Positions 51,301 through 61,200 are shown, counted from the first letter of the stretch. The stretch is DNA of 64,000 bases from Varroa destructor (GCF_002443255.2 NW_019211456.1:24111061-24175060), one strand, 5' to 3'. The notes: a model not told the origin generated them from the letters alone. Numbers and translations are program-made.

Positions 51301-54300
51301 TTTTGCGGCAGTGTAGGCACACTTTTTCTTAGATAAAGGAGGGATTTTGCTGTTTGCCAACACATGTCAGTTGCTACTAACTTGATCGACGGCACTAACA
51401 TCGATCGGTAGGCAAAGGCAGAATAACTTCCAGCGACGGCGAGGCGTTGGCCGTTCGAATAGGTAACTCTCGATGGGCTTATAACCGCCTTTAATCGCAT
51501 ATACGCTTATGGCCTTGACATGTCTTACACCGTCGTTACATTTAGGTGCGAAACAGAGCGGAGTTGTCCACTCAGCTCATGATAATGTGAAGCAACCTGT
51601 GCATAAATCTAGCTTGATCACATAGATTCCAATCTCGTGTGCTCTGAACGTGTGTGCTAGAAATAACAACGTGCACTAGATCAGAGTGGTTATTTTACCT
51701 CATGTTCAGGCGCGTCAGGTGAAACTGCATCCGACAAAAACATCCATGGTCACTGTGTTGAGTCGAATGTGTAAGCTTTTATTTTGACTCGTATATGTGT
51801 ATATGTAGAGAATCATTTGGCTTGGATTATAGAATTTTGTGGAGCTACATTTCTTCGTATCCTCCACAAGATGCGTCTCTAAGCGGCTGTGATAGATAGG
51901 TCAGCACGTCGATTGGCAAGAACGCTAATGTTAAAGAAAATGCTCATAATGTAATATGCATTAAATATAGCCTAAAGTCTATAATCTATAAACCCACAAA
52001 GGTCTGGTAACTTGATTTTATTACTGACATAGAGACTCGCAAAATAGTCTAGCTTTAACGGGCCTTTGCAATCATATGATTTAGGTCGATTGGTGAAACA
52101 CTTTACTGCTACCTTGACGCAGTATCAAAGGTAGAATTCGATTGTCTGTTTATATGCTAACATTGAAACTGTCATATCTCACTGACAGATATGCTTGCAA
52201 GTTATCCTTTGTTTTTATTCAGTATCTTCTGTGTGCAACCTAATCCTTTTTCAAGGCTTCTACCAGTACGTATATCGGCTAGCGTAAAGAAAACAATAAA
52301 ATGTTTACTTACAACCAGTGACTAACGGAGAGGCTAGAGACTCGCAACTGGATAGAATTATATTAATTATAACCCAATCCTGAGACCTTTGGCGGGGATT
52401 CAGAGTTTTCAGTAATATACGCCACTTTGTCGTATTATGTTAACTCGAAATGAGAAAGTACAAACGTTTGTATTATCCTTAGATTTAGCATAGCAGAGTC
52501 CTCGAAATTTGGGTCATTGCACAGCCAATGTGTACGAGTGCAAGACATGAAAAACATCTATAATCAGCATAGCGGATACAACTATCGGATTAGAAAGGAA
52601 AACAGGATAAAACGCTAAAAAGTTCAGCCAGGACACAAGGTTGATGTAAGAATGGTGCATCCCGTATTCTAGCTCTGCCATCCAACAATGAAGATAACAC
52701 ACGGGCAGCCGAGTCGAGCGTGTCTTTTCATTGGGCACGGCATAAGGACGTATAGTGCATTTCTAACAGGCTTACTACAGTTGACTGCGGGAGTTTTGCA
52801 AGAAGACCCCATAAAAATGTATTGGTTCGTTAAAATCATAGCGTATACATTAGACTCTTATTCTAGCCAAAACGATAGGAAAAATAATGGCTTTTGAGTT
52901 ACATTGAAGATGAGCAAAGCTAAATCGAGTATTAGACCCCAGCTTTGGGAACGGAGACGTTATTCAATAAATAATGGATAAGGGAACAACCTAGCTTCGC
53001 ATTGGCTGCAAGCATTCAATAACACGAACTTGCTACGGGAACACTTTATACTTCTCTCTGGTGACCTGAGATCTTGCTATATTTTAAACTAATCGAAAAA
53101 TCAGTGAACAAAGCTGTTATTTAAATTCAGTGAACACGGGAGGATAAAAGTATGATTAGAACACTGTCGCTCTAAGAGATGAATGCAGAGCAACTATACC
53201 GAGAAAAATCATTTCGCCAAAAGAACGTGAGCCATGATATTTGTTGTGATGACAAGTTTTTTCATCTCATAAAAAGGGAAAACGGAATTAGTTGACCAGG
53301 GAAATATCGGGGAGGGCAAATACAATTTTCTAAAGCAGCAAATATAAATGTAGCAAAGATGACGTCCAGTTGGCGCAGAGTTTAGTGCTCGGTAGATCGT
53401 CCTTGTTTTACTACAAACATTGGCCTGCTGGGCAAAGCTTCCGGGGTAAAACTATCCACAACATGGGAAGGCCGTCAACTAGAGTTAATCGCTAAGAGCA
53501 GCTAACTGTTACCCTTAAAGAGCAGTAGTTTTCATAATGCTTTTGCATCAAGCTTTTGCAAAGTTTGCTTGCACAGAATTGTTTGATTCGGCTGTTATCG
53601 ATAAAAGAAAAACGCTATTATTGAGATAATATATAAGGACACAGTAGATTTTCTCTGTTGTATAATTTGTTGCTTCATAATCTGAATTTCAAGTTCAAGT
53701 ACGTTTAATTGTCCGATGATATTTTTGTCAAGATCAAATTCATGGCGAGCAACTATGACATCTATTGCGTTTCTAGATGATATATAAAATACTCTATCAG
53801 GCTTGCCTCTCTATTTTAGACTAACTCTCGAAGACATTTGAACGACATCGAATGCCGTAGTATACGCAACATGTACGCAGCTTCAGAACTAGTCACGTGC
53901 GTCGTATCGTGCTCACATCCGCGACTCGTGACCCAGAAAATGAAACAAGCTTGATGTTTTTTTCTCAACGACATTTCTCGATGTTAACAGAGGGTCGGGT
54001 ATATAGAACTTGAGCATACTCAGTTACGATTTGAAGACGGAAACCAGCATCGGAATATTCACTTCAGCTTCTTGTGTATACGGAAGGGCTTTGGGCTTTT
54101 CGACTTCCATCAGCGTAGGACTTCGTATATTCCTAACGCGCATATATTCATGTTTAAGCCATTATGTACAGAGTATATGAAGTCTACATGCAGAGAGGAT
54201 TACATACCACATGCGAAATGTAGGTTGAATGGCGCCTGGCATAACCGCATATGTAGGTGCTTTGTCTATATTTGCGTATAGGGCAGTTATACAAAACTAG

Positions 54301-55259
54301 ACGGGCAGTTTATCGAGACATGGTGTAGAATCCTAAGCCAATTTTACAGCACGGAAAATAGGGATTAATCTGATGGGCTGATCGCGGTGAGAATTTTTCC
54401 TTTCACATTGGTATGTTTTTACCCCCAGTCATTCAGTAACTCGAACAGTTAACGTTAATTCTTTAAAAATCAACACTATTCTAGGATTTTATCTCTATTA
54501 TCGCATCCTTTCCTGGATGCCTACGAGCACTATCTACAAGACAAACCAGTACAAATGTACTGCAAGTATGCTCGAAGATTTCGCGATTGTACTCCAGATA
54601 TGAGAATATTGTAAGCAAATGGGTAGCGAAAGGGTTTAGTAGATGTGATTCATAAATATTCGACTAAAAAACCCAACGACGTCTGAGCACTACTTGATGA
54701 TATAAAATCTAGTGAAGTCTTGTGAAATGGTCCTATGCTTTTATCGATGCGCCAACATTAGTTTAATATTCTCGTAGGCCAGGTCGCGCTCCTGTTAACA
54801 GTTGCCGATGTCTATTCCTTCGAAAACAAAAAAAAAACCAGATCGTTCCGATTTTCATTGGAGTCAATAATAGAGGGATTTACTTATCTCTACTGTCGAA
54901 TAAGGTGTATAGCATTTAGAGGTATCTGTGGCAAAAAGCTTGTCTTAATACGTTCACTGAATACAAGCGTTGTATAACTAATACATTTGTCACTAACAAT
55001 ATTATAATATATTAGCCTAAATTGATACAAGATGTACCCTGTATATAGACACACGTAAACAAAATATTACCCGTTCTGACCAACGATCCAGTTTCTTTTT
55101 TTTTGATCTGCGTATTTTTCTTGCCAAAACTTACCCAGATGCACTTGCGAGGTGGTATGTCACTTGTAGAACGATAACGAGCGCTATCGACATGCGGAAT
55201 GACACCTGTCCAAAGTGGAGCATCCTATGCAAGAGCTCATTAAAAGTCTTTCTGTTCAT
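6039..55259 (-). CDS. Gene model: secreted CUB(3)-Ig(2)-trypsin-like serine protease, 15 coding exons
   Basis: The gene is read on the minus strand. Coding segments, 5' to 3', are 55259-55135, 38125-37931, 28927-28710, 27084-26875, 17992-17841, 15770-15530, 14415-14266, 12932-12773, 11158-10944, 10409-10203, 9688-9554, 8461-8292, 7551-7415, 6776-6512 and 6257-6039. Together they give 2799 nt, exactly 932 codons plus TAA. Domain order: signal peptide (to about residue 40), CUB1 (about 45-165), CUB2 (183-300), CUB3 (307-428), Ig1 (about 455-535), Ig2 (about 557-655), linker with C671, catalytic domain 691-932. Every junction keeps phase, using AG acceptors and GT donors. By family knowledge it should be a secreted zymogen cut after K690 to give a trypsin-specific enzyme, with CUB and Ig modules for binding partners. 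No family member with this exact layout is recognised, so no gene symbol is given. The twelve exons from 27084 down are firm; the first three are less so. Confidence 0.8.
6512..6776 (-). CDS. Catalytic Asp exon of trypsin domain
   Basis: The acceptor is catttgcag|T and the donor CCG|gtagga. The first base T completes a split Pro codon. The exon opens DFDPSTYDSDLALIRM: Asp782 in SDLALI is the charge-relay Asp. PICLGEAD holds the Cys that normally bonds to the light chain (C671 here). AVAGWGKLSEGG is the S1 GWG loop, and PLVEPDKC supplies the Cys that pairs with FCAGY in the next exon. 88 codons plus one base. The Cys normally found just before GWG is replaced by Ala-Val-Ala, so that disulfide is lost. 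Confidence 0.94.
7272..7285. repeat. Poly-C tract in intron
   Basis: Fourteen consecutive C, followed by ACCCC, in the intron between the His and Asp exons. Likely length-variable. Confidence 0.9.
7415..7551 (-). CDS. Catalytic His exon of trypsin domain
   Basis: The acceptor is taaaattag|GTG and the donor ACCC|gtaagt. The exon reads VLTAAHCLVNFHEDG...: His732 in TAAHC is the catalytic base, and the following Cys pairs with FCGG in the exon upstream. It continues through SLALGKHD and ends FYIHP, with the Pro codon split 2+1 across the intron. It has 45 codons plus two bases, and both neighbours join in phase. The exon is too short for a simple open-frame search; it was found from the TAAHC motif and its splice sites. 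Confidence 0.94.
8292..8461 (-). CDS. Linker and activation-site exon of the protease
   Basis: The acceptor is cgtattgtag|TG and the donor CGATGG|gtaaac. It begins by completing a Val codon, then CGRPKF, the hallmark light-chain Cys (C671) that bonds to the catalytic domain. The peptide NSK|IIAGTTARIGSHPWMV marks zymogen cleavage after Lys690 and the new N-terminus Ile691. FCGGSLLNQRW follows, and the next exon supplies VLTAAHC. A Lys at the cleavage site implies activation by a trypsin-like enzyme or by itself. Confidence 0.94.
9554..9688 (-). CDS. Ig2, second half
   Basis: The acceptor is tatctgttag|AT and the donor GACG|gttagt. The exon reads GMYIREASWTDSGVYSCVV. The DSGVYSC motif is the tyrosine corner and second disulfide Cys (C642) of an Ig domain, followed by the F-G strand TDSKNNCSLKTSAVLRV. 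It ends KPKDNMND plus one base that joins the protease linker exon in phase. The additional Cys in KNNCSL is outside the canonical Ig pair. Confidence 0.88.
10203..10409 (-). CDS. Ig2, first half
   Basis: The acceptor is gcttcaattcag|GT and the donor ACTC|gtaagt. Sixty-eight codon equivalents. SGETPFFSCIARHRNRLKL contains the first Ig disulfide Cys (C575). NYRWLRN carries the core Trp (W589) fourteen residues later, as in V- and I-set domains. NTDPGNSSTSE includes an N-glycosylation sequon. It joins in phase to the exon with C642 (2 bases at its start, 1 base at its end). Confidence 0.87.
10944..11158 (-). CDS. Ig1, second half
   Basis: The acceptor is actgcgtatag|G and the donor TTTTA|gtaagt. 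The first G completes a Trp codon (TG|G) from the exon upstream, giving W484 followed by YKDGVPLFL, the classic Ig C-C' segment. FVLYIRKMHSEIAGNFRC carries the E strand and the second disulfide Cys (C524), with Asn-Phe in place of the usual Val-Tyr. TLQLSLIEP is the G strand. The opposite strand is also open here for about 90 codons, which hides the exon from a simple search. Confidence 0.88.
11994..12036. repeat. (TA)n microsatellite
   Basis: A 43-bp uninterrupted TA dinucleotide run in the intron between the two Ig1 exons. Confidence 0.97.
12773..12932 (-). CDS. CUB3-Ig1 linker and first half of Ig1
   Basis: The acceptor is tatattgccag|TG and the donor ACCTG|gtgagt. It begins with a proline-rich linker (EAPSMVPLPLLPPD), followed by SIVSLKSGEEYAVQC, the A'-B strands ending in the first disulfide Cys (C473). 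The end, NLNARLTW, reaches the core Trp, whose codon is split by the intron (phase 2). Only this split makes the next exon read WYKDG, which strongly supports both exons. The exon has 52 whole codons and 2 extra bases at each end. Confidence 0.88.
14266..14415 (-). CDS. CUB3, second half
   Basis: The acceptor is gatttcctccag|GC and the donor CTGCAG|gtgaga. It reads WRPVYRLCGDGVARKKVVSS, where LCGDG holds the fourth CUB Cys. ELQLVFSSDGFSEVGGFKLTY is the diagnostic late-CUB pattern: LxxxFxSD followed by GFxxxY. It ends MVTPA plus one base. Conserved CUB length and phase 1 at both ends. Confidence 0.92.
15530..15770 (-). CDS. CUB3, first half
   Basis: The acceptor is tattgtgtttcag|GTG and the donor GATTCTG|gtaggc. 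Eighty codons plus one base. EGPCGVTRGSAHNGMLTSP contains the first CUB Cys and the G-x-L-x-SP turn. It continues NWPKKY, then KCLIRL (second Cys), ISFEYFLLE, and SPNCAADFFEIHD with the third Cys and the acidic Asp/Glu pair typical of calcium-binding CUB domains. The intron falls just before the fourth Cys, as in CUB2. Confidence 0.93.
17841..17992 (-). CDS. CUB2, second half
   Basis: The acceptor is ggattgcag|GT and the donor GTCGAC|gtaagt. It reads SPSLGRFCGKARVRGLTTS with the fourth CUB Cys, then NALIVFHSDDVFQDAGFNATYEAI, matching the LxxxFxSD...GFxAxY pattern at the end of CUB domains. The end, KPGVD, is phase 0 and joins directly to VTLEGPCG of CUB3, so the CUB2-CUB3 linker is very short, as in adjoining CUB pairs. 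Confidence 0.92.
19814..20680 (+). mobile_element. Degenerate non-LTR retrotransposon (LINE, R1/Jockey-type) 3' fragment
   Basis: Plus-strand frame starting at 19814 reads YVLYVNDLVIVLQA, the catalytic Y-x-DD box of reverse transcriptase eroded to YVND. Next comes a Ser-Ala-Ile-Ser-Lys segment where the usual Trp codon has become TGA. It continues LKKSERILLTGKK, then RARYLKVHLERLLNGKSHA (the YLGVxLD-x-L-x-W-x-xH thumb motif), a TGA at 20198, and LLQKAYRLATFIWPAYRTAS, typical of the region after the RT domain. After a frame change, WLDRPRVEIDHFL (about 20540) matches the C-terminal RNase-H/tail region of such elements. It lies within an intron, opposite in strand to the host gene. The 5' end is missing. 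Confidence 0.85.
24884..24922. repeat. Perfect 17-bp inverted repeat with 5-nt loop
   Basis: Left arm 24884-24900 (ATCTGCCGATCCGGATG) and right arm 24906-24922 are exact reverse complements, separated by AAACC. The arms are GC-rich within AT-rich intron DNA. It could be a cruciform or RNA hairpin, or an element end. No CTRR follows on either strand, so a Helitron end is not supported. Confidence 0.95.
26875..27084 (-). CDS. CUB2, first half
   Basis: The acceptor is aatatttgcag|GC and the donor ACGG|gtatgt. It reads TSCNRVLTASRGQFSSPGYP: first CUB Cys, then the G-x-x-SPxYP turn. It continues AYTANEHC (second Cys), VVSINFEDIALESSTKC (third Cys), and GDFVELFDG with the conserved Asp. It ends one base into a Gly codon. 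The other two frames contain stops, which fixes the phase. Confidence 0.92.
28710..28927 (-). CDS. CUB1, second half; donor site uncertain
   Basis: The acceptor is gccgattccactagcag|G. It reads YDHLKISTGRPSKRLQTFCG (C-proximal strand, then the fourth CUB Cys), then VTLEFVSDSNFNDNGFKIEYF, the standard CUB ending. The frame stays open past three possible donors. The strongest by consensus, AAG|gtaagg at 28702, is phase 0 and would frameshift into a stop in the next known exon. AAAG|gtatca (28710) and AAAAG|gtacca (28731) are phase 1 and join correctly to TSCNRV. The coordinate given uses 28710. An unseen small exon in the intron is the other explanation. Confidence 0.8.
28928..37930 (-). other. 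Intron within CUB1 (about 9 kb)
   Basis: Mostly AT-rich, with a compound TC/TA microsatellite at 32.6 kb. At 33.5-34.1 kb is a stretch richer in GC, open on both strands (135 codons on plus; 71 and 65 on minus), with no recognisable domain. Candidate exons at 33.5 and 32.8 kb were considered and set aside. Confidence 0.55.
32609..32675. repeat. Compound (TC)n(TA)n microsatellite
   Basis: A TC run of about 29 bp (32609-32637) passes directly into a TA run of about 38 bp (32638-32675). On the minus (transcribed) strand it is (TA)n(GA)n inside the CUB1 intron. Confidence 0.97.
37931..38125 (-). CDS. Probable CUB1, first half; 5' boundary uncertain
   Basis: The open stretch reads PGDCTESKRLYTVSKELC and later IKFALKLTC, ending two bases into a codon at CCAGGTG|gtaagc (or CCAG|gtggta, three bases earlier). 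Joined to 28927 it gives LTC followed shortly by YDHLKI, the CUB C-x(2,3)-YD motif, in phase. From the acceptor ctag|A at 38125 it is also in phase with the signal exon. However, a much stronger acceptor, aactttttttcag|TCAGAG, lies inside it at 37989 in phase 0. If that one is used, the first two Cys of CUB1 lie in a separate exon not found here. Similarity to CUB is weaker than in CUB2 and CUB3. Confidence 0.5.
39643..39667. repeat. (TTTC)n microsatellite
   Basis: About six tandem TTTC tetranucleotides, slightly imperfect at the ends. Confidence 0.95.
42230..43010 (-). pseudogene. Decayed mariner-like (Tc1/mariner superfamily) transposase
   Basis: Minus-strand translation keeps transposase landmarks in the right order, spread over several frames. 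WLFDDAHFYL at about 42790 matches the first catalytic Asp box (DEAHF). HASTCQQWQWKHVRWHG follows, where mariner transposases have HPxxVxVWxG. RTGYFDGARWPIFSHS (about 42450) matches the second Asp box (QQDGAPPHFS). FLVIIVGPVG, a stop, then KDHQS (about 42280) matches the C-terminal FFLWGxxKDxVY segment. Stops and frameshifts make it inactive. No terminal inverted repeats were identified. Confidence 0.65.
45323..45382. repeat. (TA)n microsatellite
   Basis: A TA dinucleotide array of about 60 bp with one interruption (ACA near 45340). Confidence 0.97.
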
Positions 55260-55402
55260 AGTTGCGGCTTTATCGTTACTTCTTAATGTGGTTGTACAGA
55301 GATAACTTCCGTTACTGTGTATATAAACGTTTCCCCCCCCCCAGCAAGGTACGACACCTAAAACGTTTGACTTATCGATCACATGATTCGAATCGCGGAT
55401 AC
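55135..55402 (-). CDS. Probable signal-peptide exon (ATG at 55259, 55223 or 55193)
   Basis: The acceptor is gttgcttttcag|GT at 55402 and the donor ATCTGG|gtaagt, phase 2. In-frame ATGs occur at 55259, 55223 and 55193. The last gives MSIALVIVLQVTYHLASASG, a textbook signal peptide with a hydrophobic core and an Ala-Ser-Ala type cleavage site just before the intron. The gene model uses 55259; translation could start at any of the three. The frame upstream of the first ATG is open back to the acceptor, so a longer N-terminus cannot be excluded. Assignment to the protease gene rests on strand, phase with the 38125 exon, and the gene's need for a signal sequence. The intron would be 17 kb. Confidence 0.45.
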
Positions 55403-58400
55403 CTGAAAAGCAACACACATGAAATTAGGTGAGGAAAAGTTGTAACTTGTATGTTGGCAAAACGAGGTCATAGACGTTTTTGGACAGCTCATAAGATGGC
55501 AAAAGTATGTAAGCTATCTTTTCGCAATTAAGCAAAAAGCGTAAAACGACTATTTCATCTCCGCACGCCGATTATATGTAACCAAATAATTCTTTTCAGC
55601 TTCGTTAGCAGATACAATGAACCAAACAGTAAATATAGTTCGCTACTATGAACTATGATGTCAATATCTGCAAGAATACTTTGCTGCCCGAACCTTGCAA
55701 TACATGTTGCAGCGTCTTCATCAATGATCTTCATATTTGAAGACGCAGTACCCGCTCATTATCTACAATATCAAGTAGGCTGTGCATCGTGACTCTTTCG
55801 AGCATCACCATCACTTCGGATGAATATTAGATAAACAACCAGGTGCCGACACAGCAGTTTACGTCCTCCCTTGACCGTGTTCTGTGTTTTCTTTGTTTTG
55901 TTGAAACAACGATATAATTTTGTATCCATGCGTGTGCGTACTGTTATATATGGATCTGCTGCTCTTCAGACCAGCATGGCTAATTCGTCGTCGAACATAC
56001 AGAGCGCGGCGGCGTTATGACAAACAGCTGACGAAAGATTATATCGATTAAAGAGGGAACTAGCAATTGTGCGCTATGACGTATGTTCTATTAGGATTAT
56101 TATAATTCGACAGTGCTTGTTCCCTCCATGTTAGTAGTATGTTACTGCTATTACCACTGTGGGAGAAGCTTGACCTTGTCTCCCATGCGCACAACTCTTT
56201 ACAATGCTTTAGTGAATATTCCCTTAACTGTATGTAAACATCAAATATCAGGTATTAACGGTTGTTCTTCGGAATGATCCCTATTTACTAGCTGAGCTAG
56301 GCCTTATACGGTACTGTGACTCGTGTATGTAACGGATGCCCATGTGATGCATATTGACGACAGCCAATGTAGTAATTTTTCTAATTTGTTTTGGTGAAGC
56401 GTTTGTTCATGTGCAGTATCATATCTTTTTTTTGAACAGTTACCTAGAACAACGCTTTTTTTTTTTTGTCAAAATATAACTATGGACTGTAACTAAGAGC
56501 TTGCTTTTCCTCTGGTTCCAGCGTATGCCCTTATAGATCATAATCAGAAAACATGATTTTCATACATCGTATGAGTAGGTCGTAATTGCAACCGGTGGAA
56601 AGTCTTCAGACGACTACGGTGGTCTTTGTTTGCATACTGGAAATCGACGTTCAGCGTGCAAGATCGCTTATTATTAGTGCAGTTACTTAAAGTGCATATG
56701 ATAAAAAAAATCTTTTTTACGTTTGTCCAAGCCAGCGTTTAACATCATCGATTTTAGCCTAGTAAATAAACTAATACGTTCAATGTGTCTCCGTGGCGCG
56801 TTCGTTGTTTCGACTAAAGAACTTTTATGAAACTGGGGGAATTACAGTATTTATTATTAGTTTGAGGAAGTATAACCAACAATGTACGAAGCACAATTTC
56901 GAAACGCTGTGTAGCAAAACAAAAATTAGGTCATTAATAACAAATATGATGCCAGCAGTTCTACTGGCCAATATAAAACAGAGCCCTCAGTAAATACGCT
57001 ATAATATATATATATATATTGTAGCGTATATTTATATATGTGTATAAATACAACCGTTTCATATTTTTCGGAGACTATTCGGGAGTGCTTCTGAGGCCCG
57101 TGTATTTTTGAGAAGACACCGTATCGATAGATTTGACGTTATTAAAGGGATCGAAAGGTACCTGCTGCGATTTTTGGCACGAAAAGCTTTTTTTTTTTTT
57201 TTTTTTTTTGAGGATTGGTTTTCGAGGCTAGAGAGCAGCCTGCCATAAAACTGCTTATAGATGGTCGTGTTTACGTTCAGGAGGTTAAGGGCCACTACAC
57301 TAGGCGGAATAAGTACTCTGTATGTCGTACGTTCGGGTGTCGCTTCGGAACTAATTCTAGACAGTCATTTGACGCATATTATTTTTACCCTTTATCCCCT
57401 AAACACGTAAAAAGGCAACAGGTATGGTAGACATTTTCTTAGAACTTTCGCCGCGTAAATAGCCAGCTGTTTGTTCATCATATTCATGTTTTGCAATACC
57501 CTTTCGTCACTTCAGTAACTTACAATCTATAGATTATTTCGGGCGTGTGCATCATTTGCGTTTCAGCTTTATTTCTGAAATAATTGTAGGGCAACTACAA
57601 TCTTAAAGACCGAAGCAAACACTAACGGGGCTCGAATTATGTGACCCTGCAGCGTTATTTGTTCCACATTTGCTCTAAAAAATAAAATCACTATTGTCTG
57701 GTAACGAAAGCATAAGTTAGCGCAGATAGCGAACAATTGCAATGCATCTCACGCTAATCATAAAACCAACCATAAATAGTTTAGTACTGGATGCCAAATC
57801 AAGTTACCTACAACTACAGACAAAGATTTATACTAGCAGTTAATAAAAGTAAACCTCCAAACTTGAGGGTCACAATATAGGCGCGATATTTGTCAATAGG
57901 AAGAAAAAATGCTTTCTATATAGATGCATAGATAGATACATACAACAAGGATTTTTGGTTCACCATAGTCAAATATATTTTTAATTTCATTATTTTTTGA
58001 TTTTGCCTCTTTATCCACATCGTATTATACAAAAGAGTTGTTGTCTTGTGAAAGTTAACCTCTTGTGTAGTAAATATGTTCAGTCTTTATATGCATGTAT
58101 ATATTGCCGTGATAGCACATTGGAAAGTAGAAAGTTGGATAGGAGTTGGAAAAAAATCATAACGCGGCCATATCTAGTAAGGGTGACCTTCTCAGTTTTT
58201 GGCTTATCGGGCAGTAGAAAAGCGTTCAACTTCTACATCAAATAATACACTGGAATGTTCATAGTGTATCACTAAGTAGATAGTGGTACATGGGTTCAAA
58301 TCGATATCATTATTATTGAAATAATTTCATAATTTTTTTCCAAACCCTTAATAAACATTGAATTTCCTGTGAATAAGAACCGCCCTAAAAATCTTCATGT

Positions 58401-61200
58401 GACCAGCTTTCAACCGTTCGCTGTATCTGGCGCTGGGTCCGTACTCCTAATCATAGAAAATTCCTTATGCCATTTCAGACGCACACGCATCCGTAGAACC
58501 GTCTATCACCTGTTTGTCTGATCACAACTAAAAGAAACTGCATCCCTTGACTTAAGTTGCTTCTTTGAATACATTTACTGTATAGTGATCGTACATAGTT
58601 AATGTTGTCCATTACCTTCGCAGACATTCTAAAAATAGTGGTTTTTTTTTCTAGTGCTTTCAACATTCAGCGGTACCCCACTCTTTCTGCGGCCGCATCC
58701 GATGTGAGTGATGTCATCTACCACAGATATTTATTGATGGCTGTCAGACGTTTAAGTTGCCCTCGGTTCTCACGGCCAGATATTTTCTATGGTCACTGAC
58801 AATTGGGAATGCATAAAACATCGTATTAACAAGTGCCCATAAAATTAATAGTAATAGGGTTGTCAAAATTTCAATGTTAAAACGTGGGTAGCGCTGCGAA
58901 TACTATTATTTTTCACGTTGTTTGTGAACTAACTATTCATTTACTATAACCAATAGATATTCTATAATTAATTATGATTCCTACGTGCCATGTTTCCTCC
59001 ATTGCGAAACATGCAGGGACATGCTGTCAGAGCTGGTGCAGTCCGCGAGGGGAGAAACCTCGCATAGCTTTATTGAAATTCACTATCTAATGGGGGCAAG
59101 TTCTTAATATATTATACCAAAAAAGTGACTTCGAAGACCTGTTCACACAGAAATTATATCCAAGGTCATTTAAAAAAAATAGACATTTGGCCTCGCACAG
59201 AAACTCGTCACCTTTGCTGTCTATTGTACTCCGTACAATTGCAAGATTTCCTGATTGATCCATTGGACTAGGACTATTACCGTAGCTAGTGGCATTTTGT
59301 GTGTGTTAAAGCGCTATCATAGGTCCTCTGTTATTCGGTCGAACCTACTAGGCCAAGTTTCTTACCTGAACACTTCTAACTTCCGTAAATAGAACACGTC
59401 AATAACAAGACAAACATCGCAAATGCCAGTGACTAGAACTTGACTGAAGTAATGCAGCTACTTATGTGTTACTGCGGCCAAATCAGCAGGATTATAGAAC
59501 TGGCAAGTTAAGGAATTTCATCTGAGTCCATCATTCAAAAATAGGCTTTAATCCGTATTGAAGGAAAACTCGTATGATACAGTTGTGCCTCGTCCACGTT
59601 TGTTTAGCTGCTATATCAATTCTATTGTTACGCGTATAACCCGTAAAAAGCAATTTATACTGTTACTAATTCATATCACTATATATTGTAACGGATTGTG
59701 GCGTTCGCAGGTAACTTGTGTTGAAAATCGATAATTCCCTCGTACTTCTGAGCCGTTTGCTATTAGGATCGATAGCGATAAACATACGGTAAGTAGACTA
59801 CCGTCGGAGTATTTGGCGCCCTACCTCGCTTATGGCAGCATCTGTTATACCTTTAAGATCCGCTTGGTATGTAGGGTGGATAAGAAAGAAGTGCCGCTTC
59901 TGTGATATAACCTACATTGTCGTAACGAACGACACGGAAGCAAAGTATAAGACGGGTTTTAGGAATTTCGCTATAGATAGTCAAGTGAGCCAACAGCTTT
60001 TATCCGACTGCCGTACTTATCCGCCATATACAAAATTGGCCGGACCAAATTGCTTGCGACTTTACCTCTATATATTGATAACATGTTGACATGTTTACAC
60101 AAACTGCTGCTACAAGTATATATGTATCTCTCTGAATGCATGTATATACAGGGTGGGGGCATCTAAGTTCTAACGCTTTCTTGGAAGATGTTTCCAGAAC
60201 TGAATCTAAAGGTAAATAAATAATTCAATCAATGTTTTACAGCAGTCTGTACTAGACGTATCTTCGTGGCCATCTTTATCCAACATAATCATTATTATTC
60301 ATCGCGATTATATCTATATTTTATGACCTAAACCATTCACTAATAGTTTTTAAAATATTCCTTCTCTAATTTTCCAGGAACTTTTCAATTGTAACCCCCC
60401 ATCAAATGATACTAGTAGATGTAACTCGCTAGAGTGTCACTCAAGTGCGCTACATAGAAGAACCTGATCTGATGGAGTGCAATATTAGTGTGATGGCAGA
60501 CCAGGGATCTGAAACGCAATGGCTCGGAGCGGTTTGTAAGTACGAAAGGTGCAGGAAGGTACAGAACAGTCTCAAAAGGATTACCCGTTGGAGTTTATCT
60601 GGACGACCCAATTGGCAATTGATATTCTGTTCTTTAAAACGGCCTTTTCTATAGTAAAGGCTTGGTTGTACCAAGAAAAGGCTTTCGGGTCATTGTAATG
60701 AATTTTCAAACTTTTTAGCTGCAAACTCTATCAAAGATTTTTCCTTGGGTTTTCTACGGGGCTCATAAAAACTGGCGCAGACGATCGATTTTCAATCGAC
60801 GATCGAAAAAAGGTAGAAAAATCGTGGGAGTTTATCCAGCATCAATGCATTGAGTATTACTGTTTTTTGCCTGGCGTGTTTGTTGTTTTGTTCTAGAAAG
60901 GACTGATTATCCTCTGCTACCAGGAATAACGAGCAAACGCCTAAACCAGCTAAAACAAGAGGCCTGGCAAAGTTTGACCCACATTATATATATATATACC
61001 TTTTGAAATGGGCAACGCTAACTGACGAAAATTAGCTGCTAAATAGATCGGTCTTGTGAACAGAACTTGTGAATGGGAACCAGTTGAGTTTACTCCAGGA
61101 AATCTAGGTTTCTATTTCTCTATCTAGGTTCAGAGCTATATATTTTAGTCTCGAAAATCCACCGCTAGCAGTGCAGGTTGTGTGCCTTTAGCGAACACAC
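55403..61200. other. Upstream of the signal exon; no gene recognised
   Basis: AT-rich DNA. The promoter and any 5' non-coding exon of the protease gene should lie in or beyond this stretch, because the 55402 boundary looks like a splice acceptor rather than a transcription start. No TATA-type core promoter could be singled out from the many AT-rich tracts. Confidence 0.4.
57188..57209. repeat. Poly-T tract (22 nt)
   Basis: Twenty-two consecutive T. On the minus strand it is a poly-A run, which could be the tail of a retroposed sequence, but no body was recognised beside it. Confidence 0.95.

Larger units (their letters stand above)
38126..55134 (-). other. Putative first intron (17 kb) of the protease gene
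   Basis: If the signal-peptide exon belongs to the gene, this is intron 1. It contains the mariner-like pseudogene (42.2-43.0 kb), microsatellites, and a less AT-rich stretch at 38.65-39.6 kb open on both strands. Minor exon-like pieces were seen at 46671-46788 and 52.3 kb on the minus strand. No independent gene is recognised. Confidence 0.4.

Noticed and set aside
58280..58300. GGTTCAAAT motif resembling a tRNA T-loop
   Set aside because: No acceptor stem, D-arm or anticodon arm can be folded around it.
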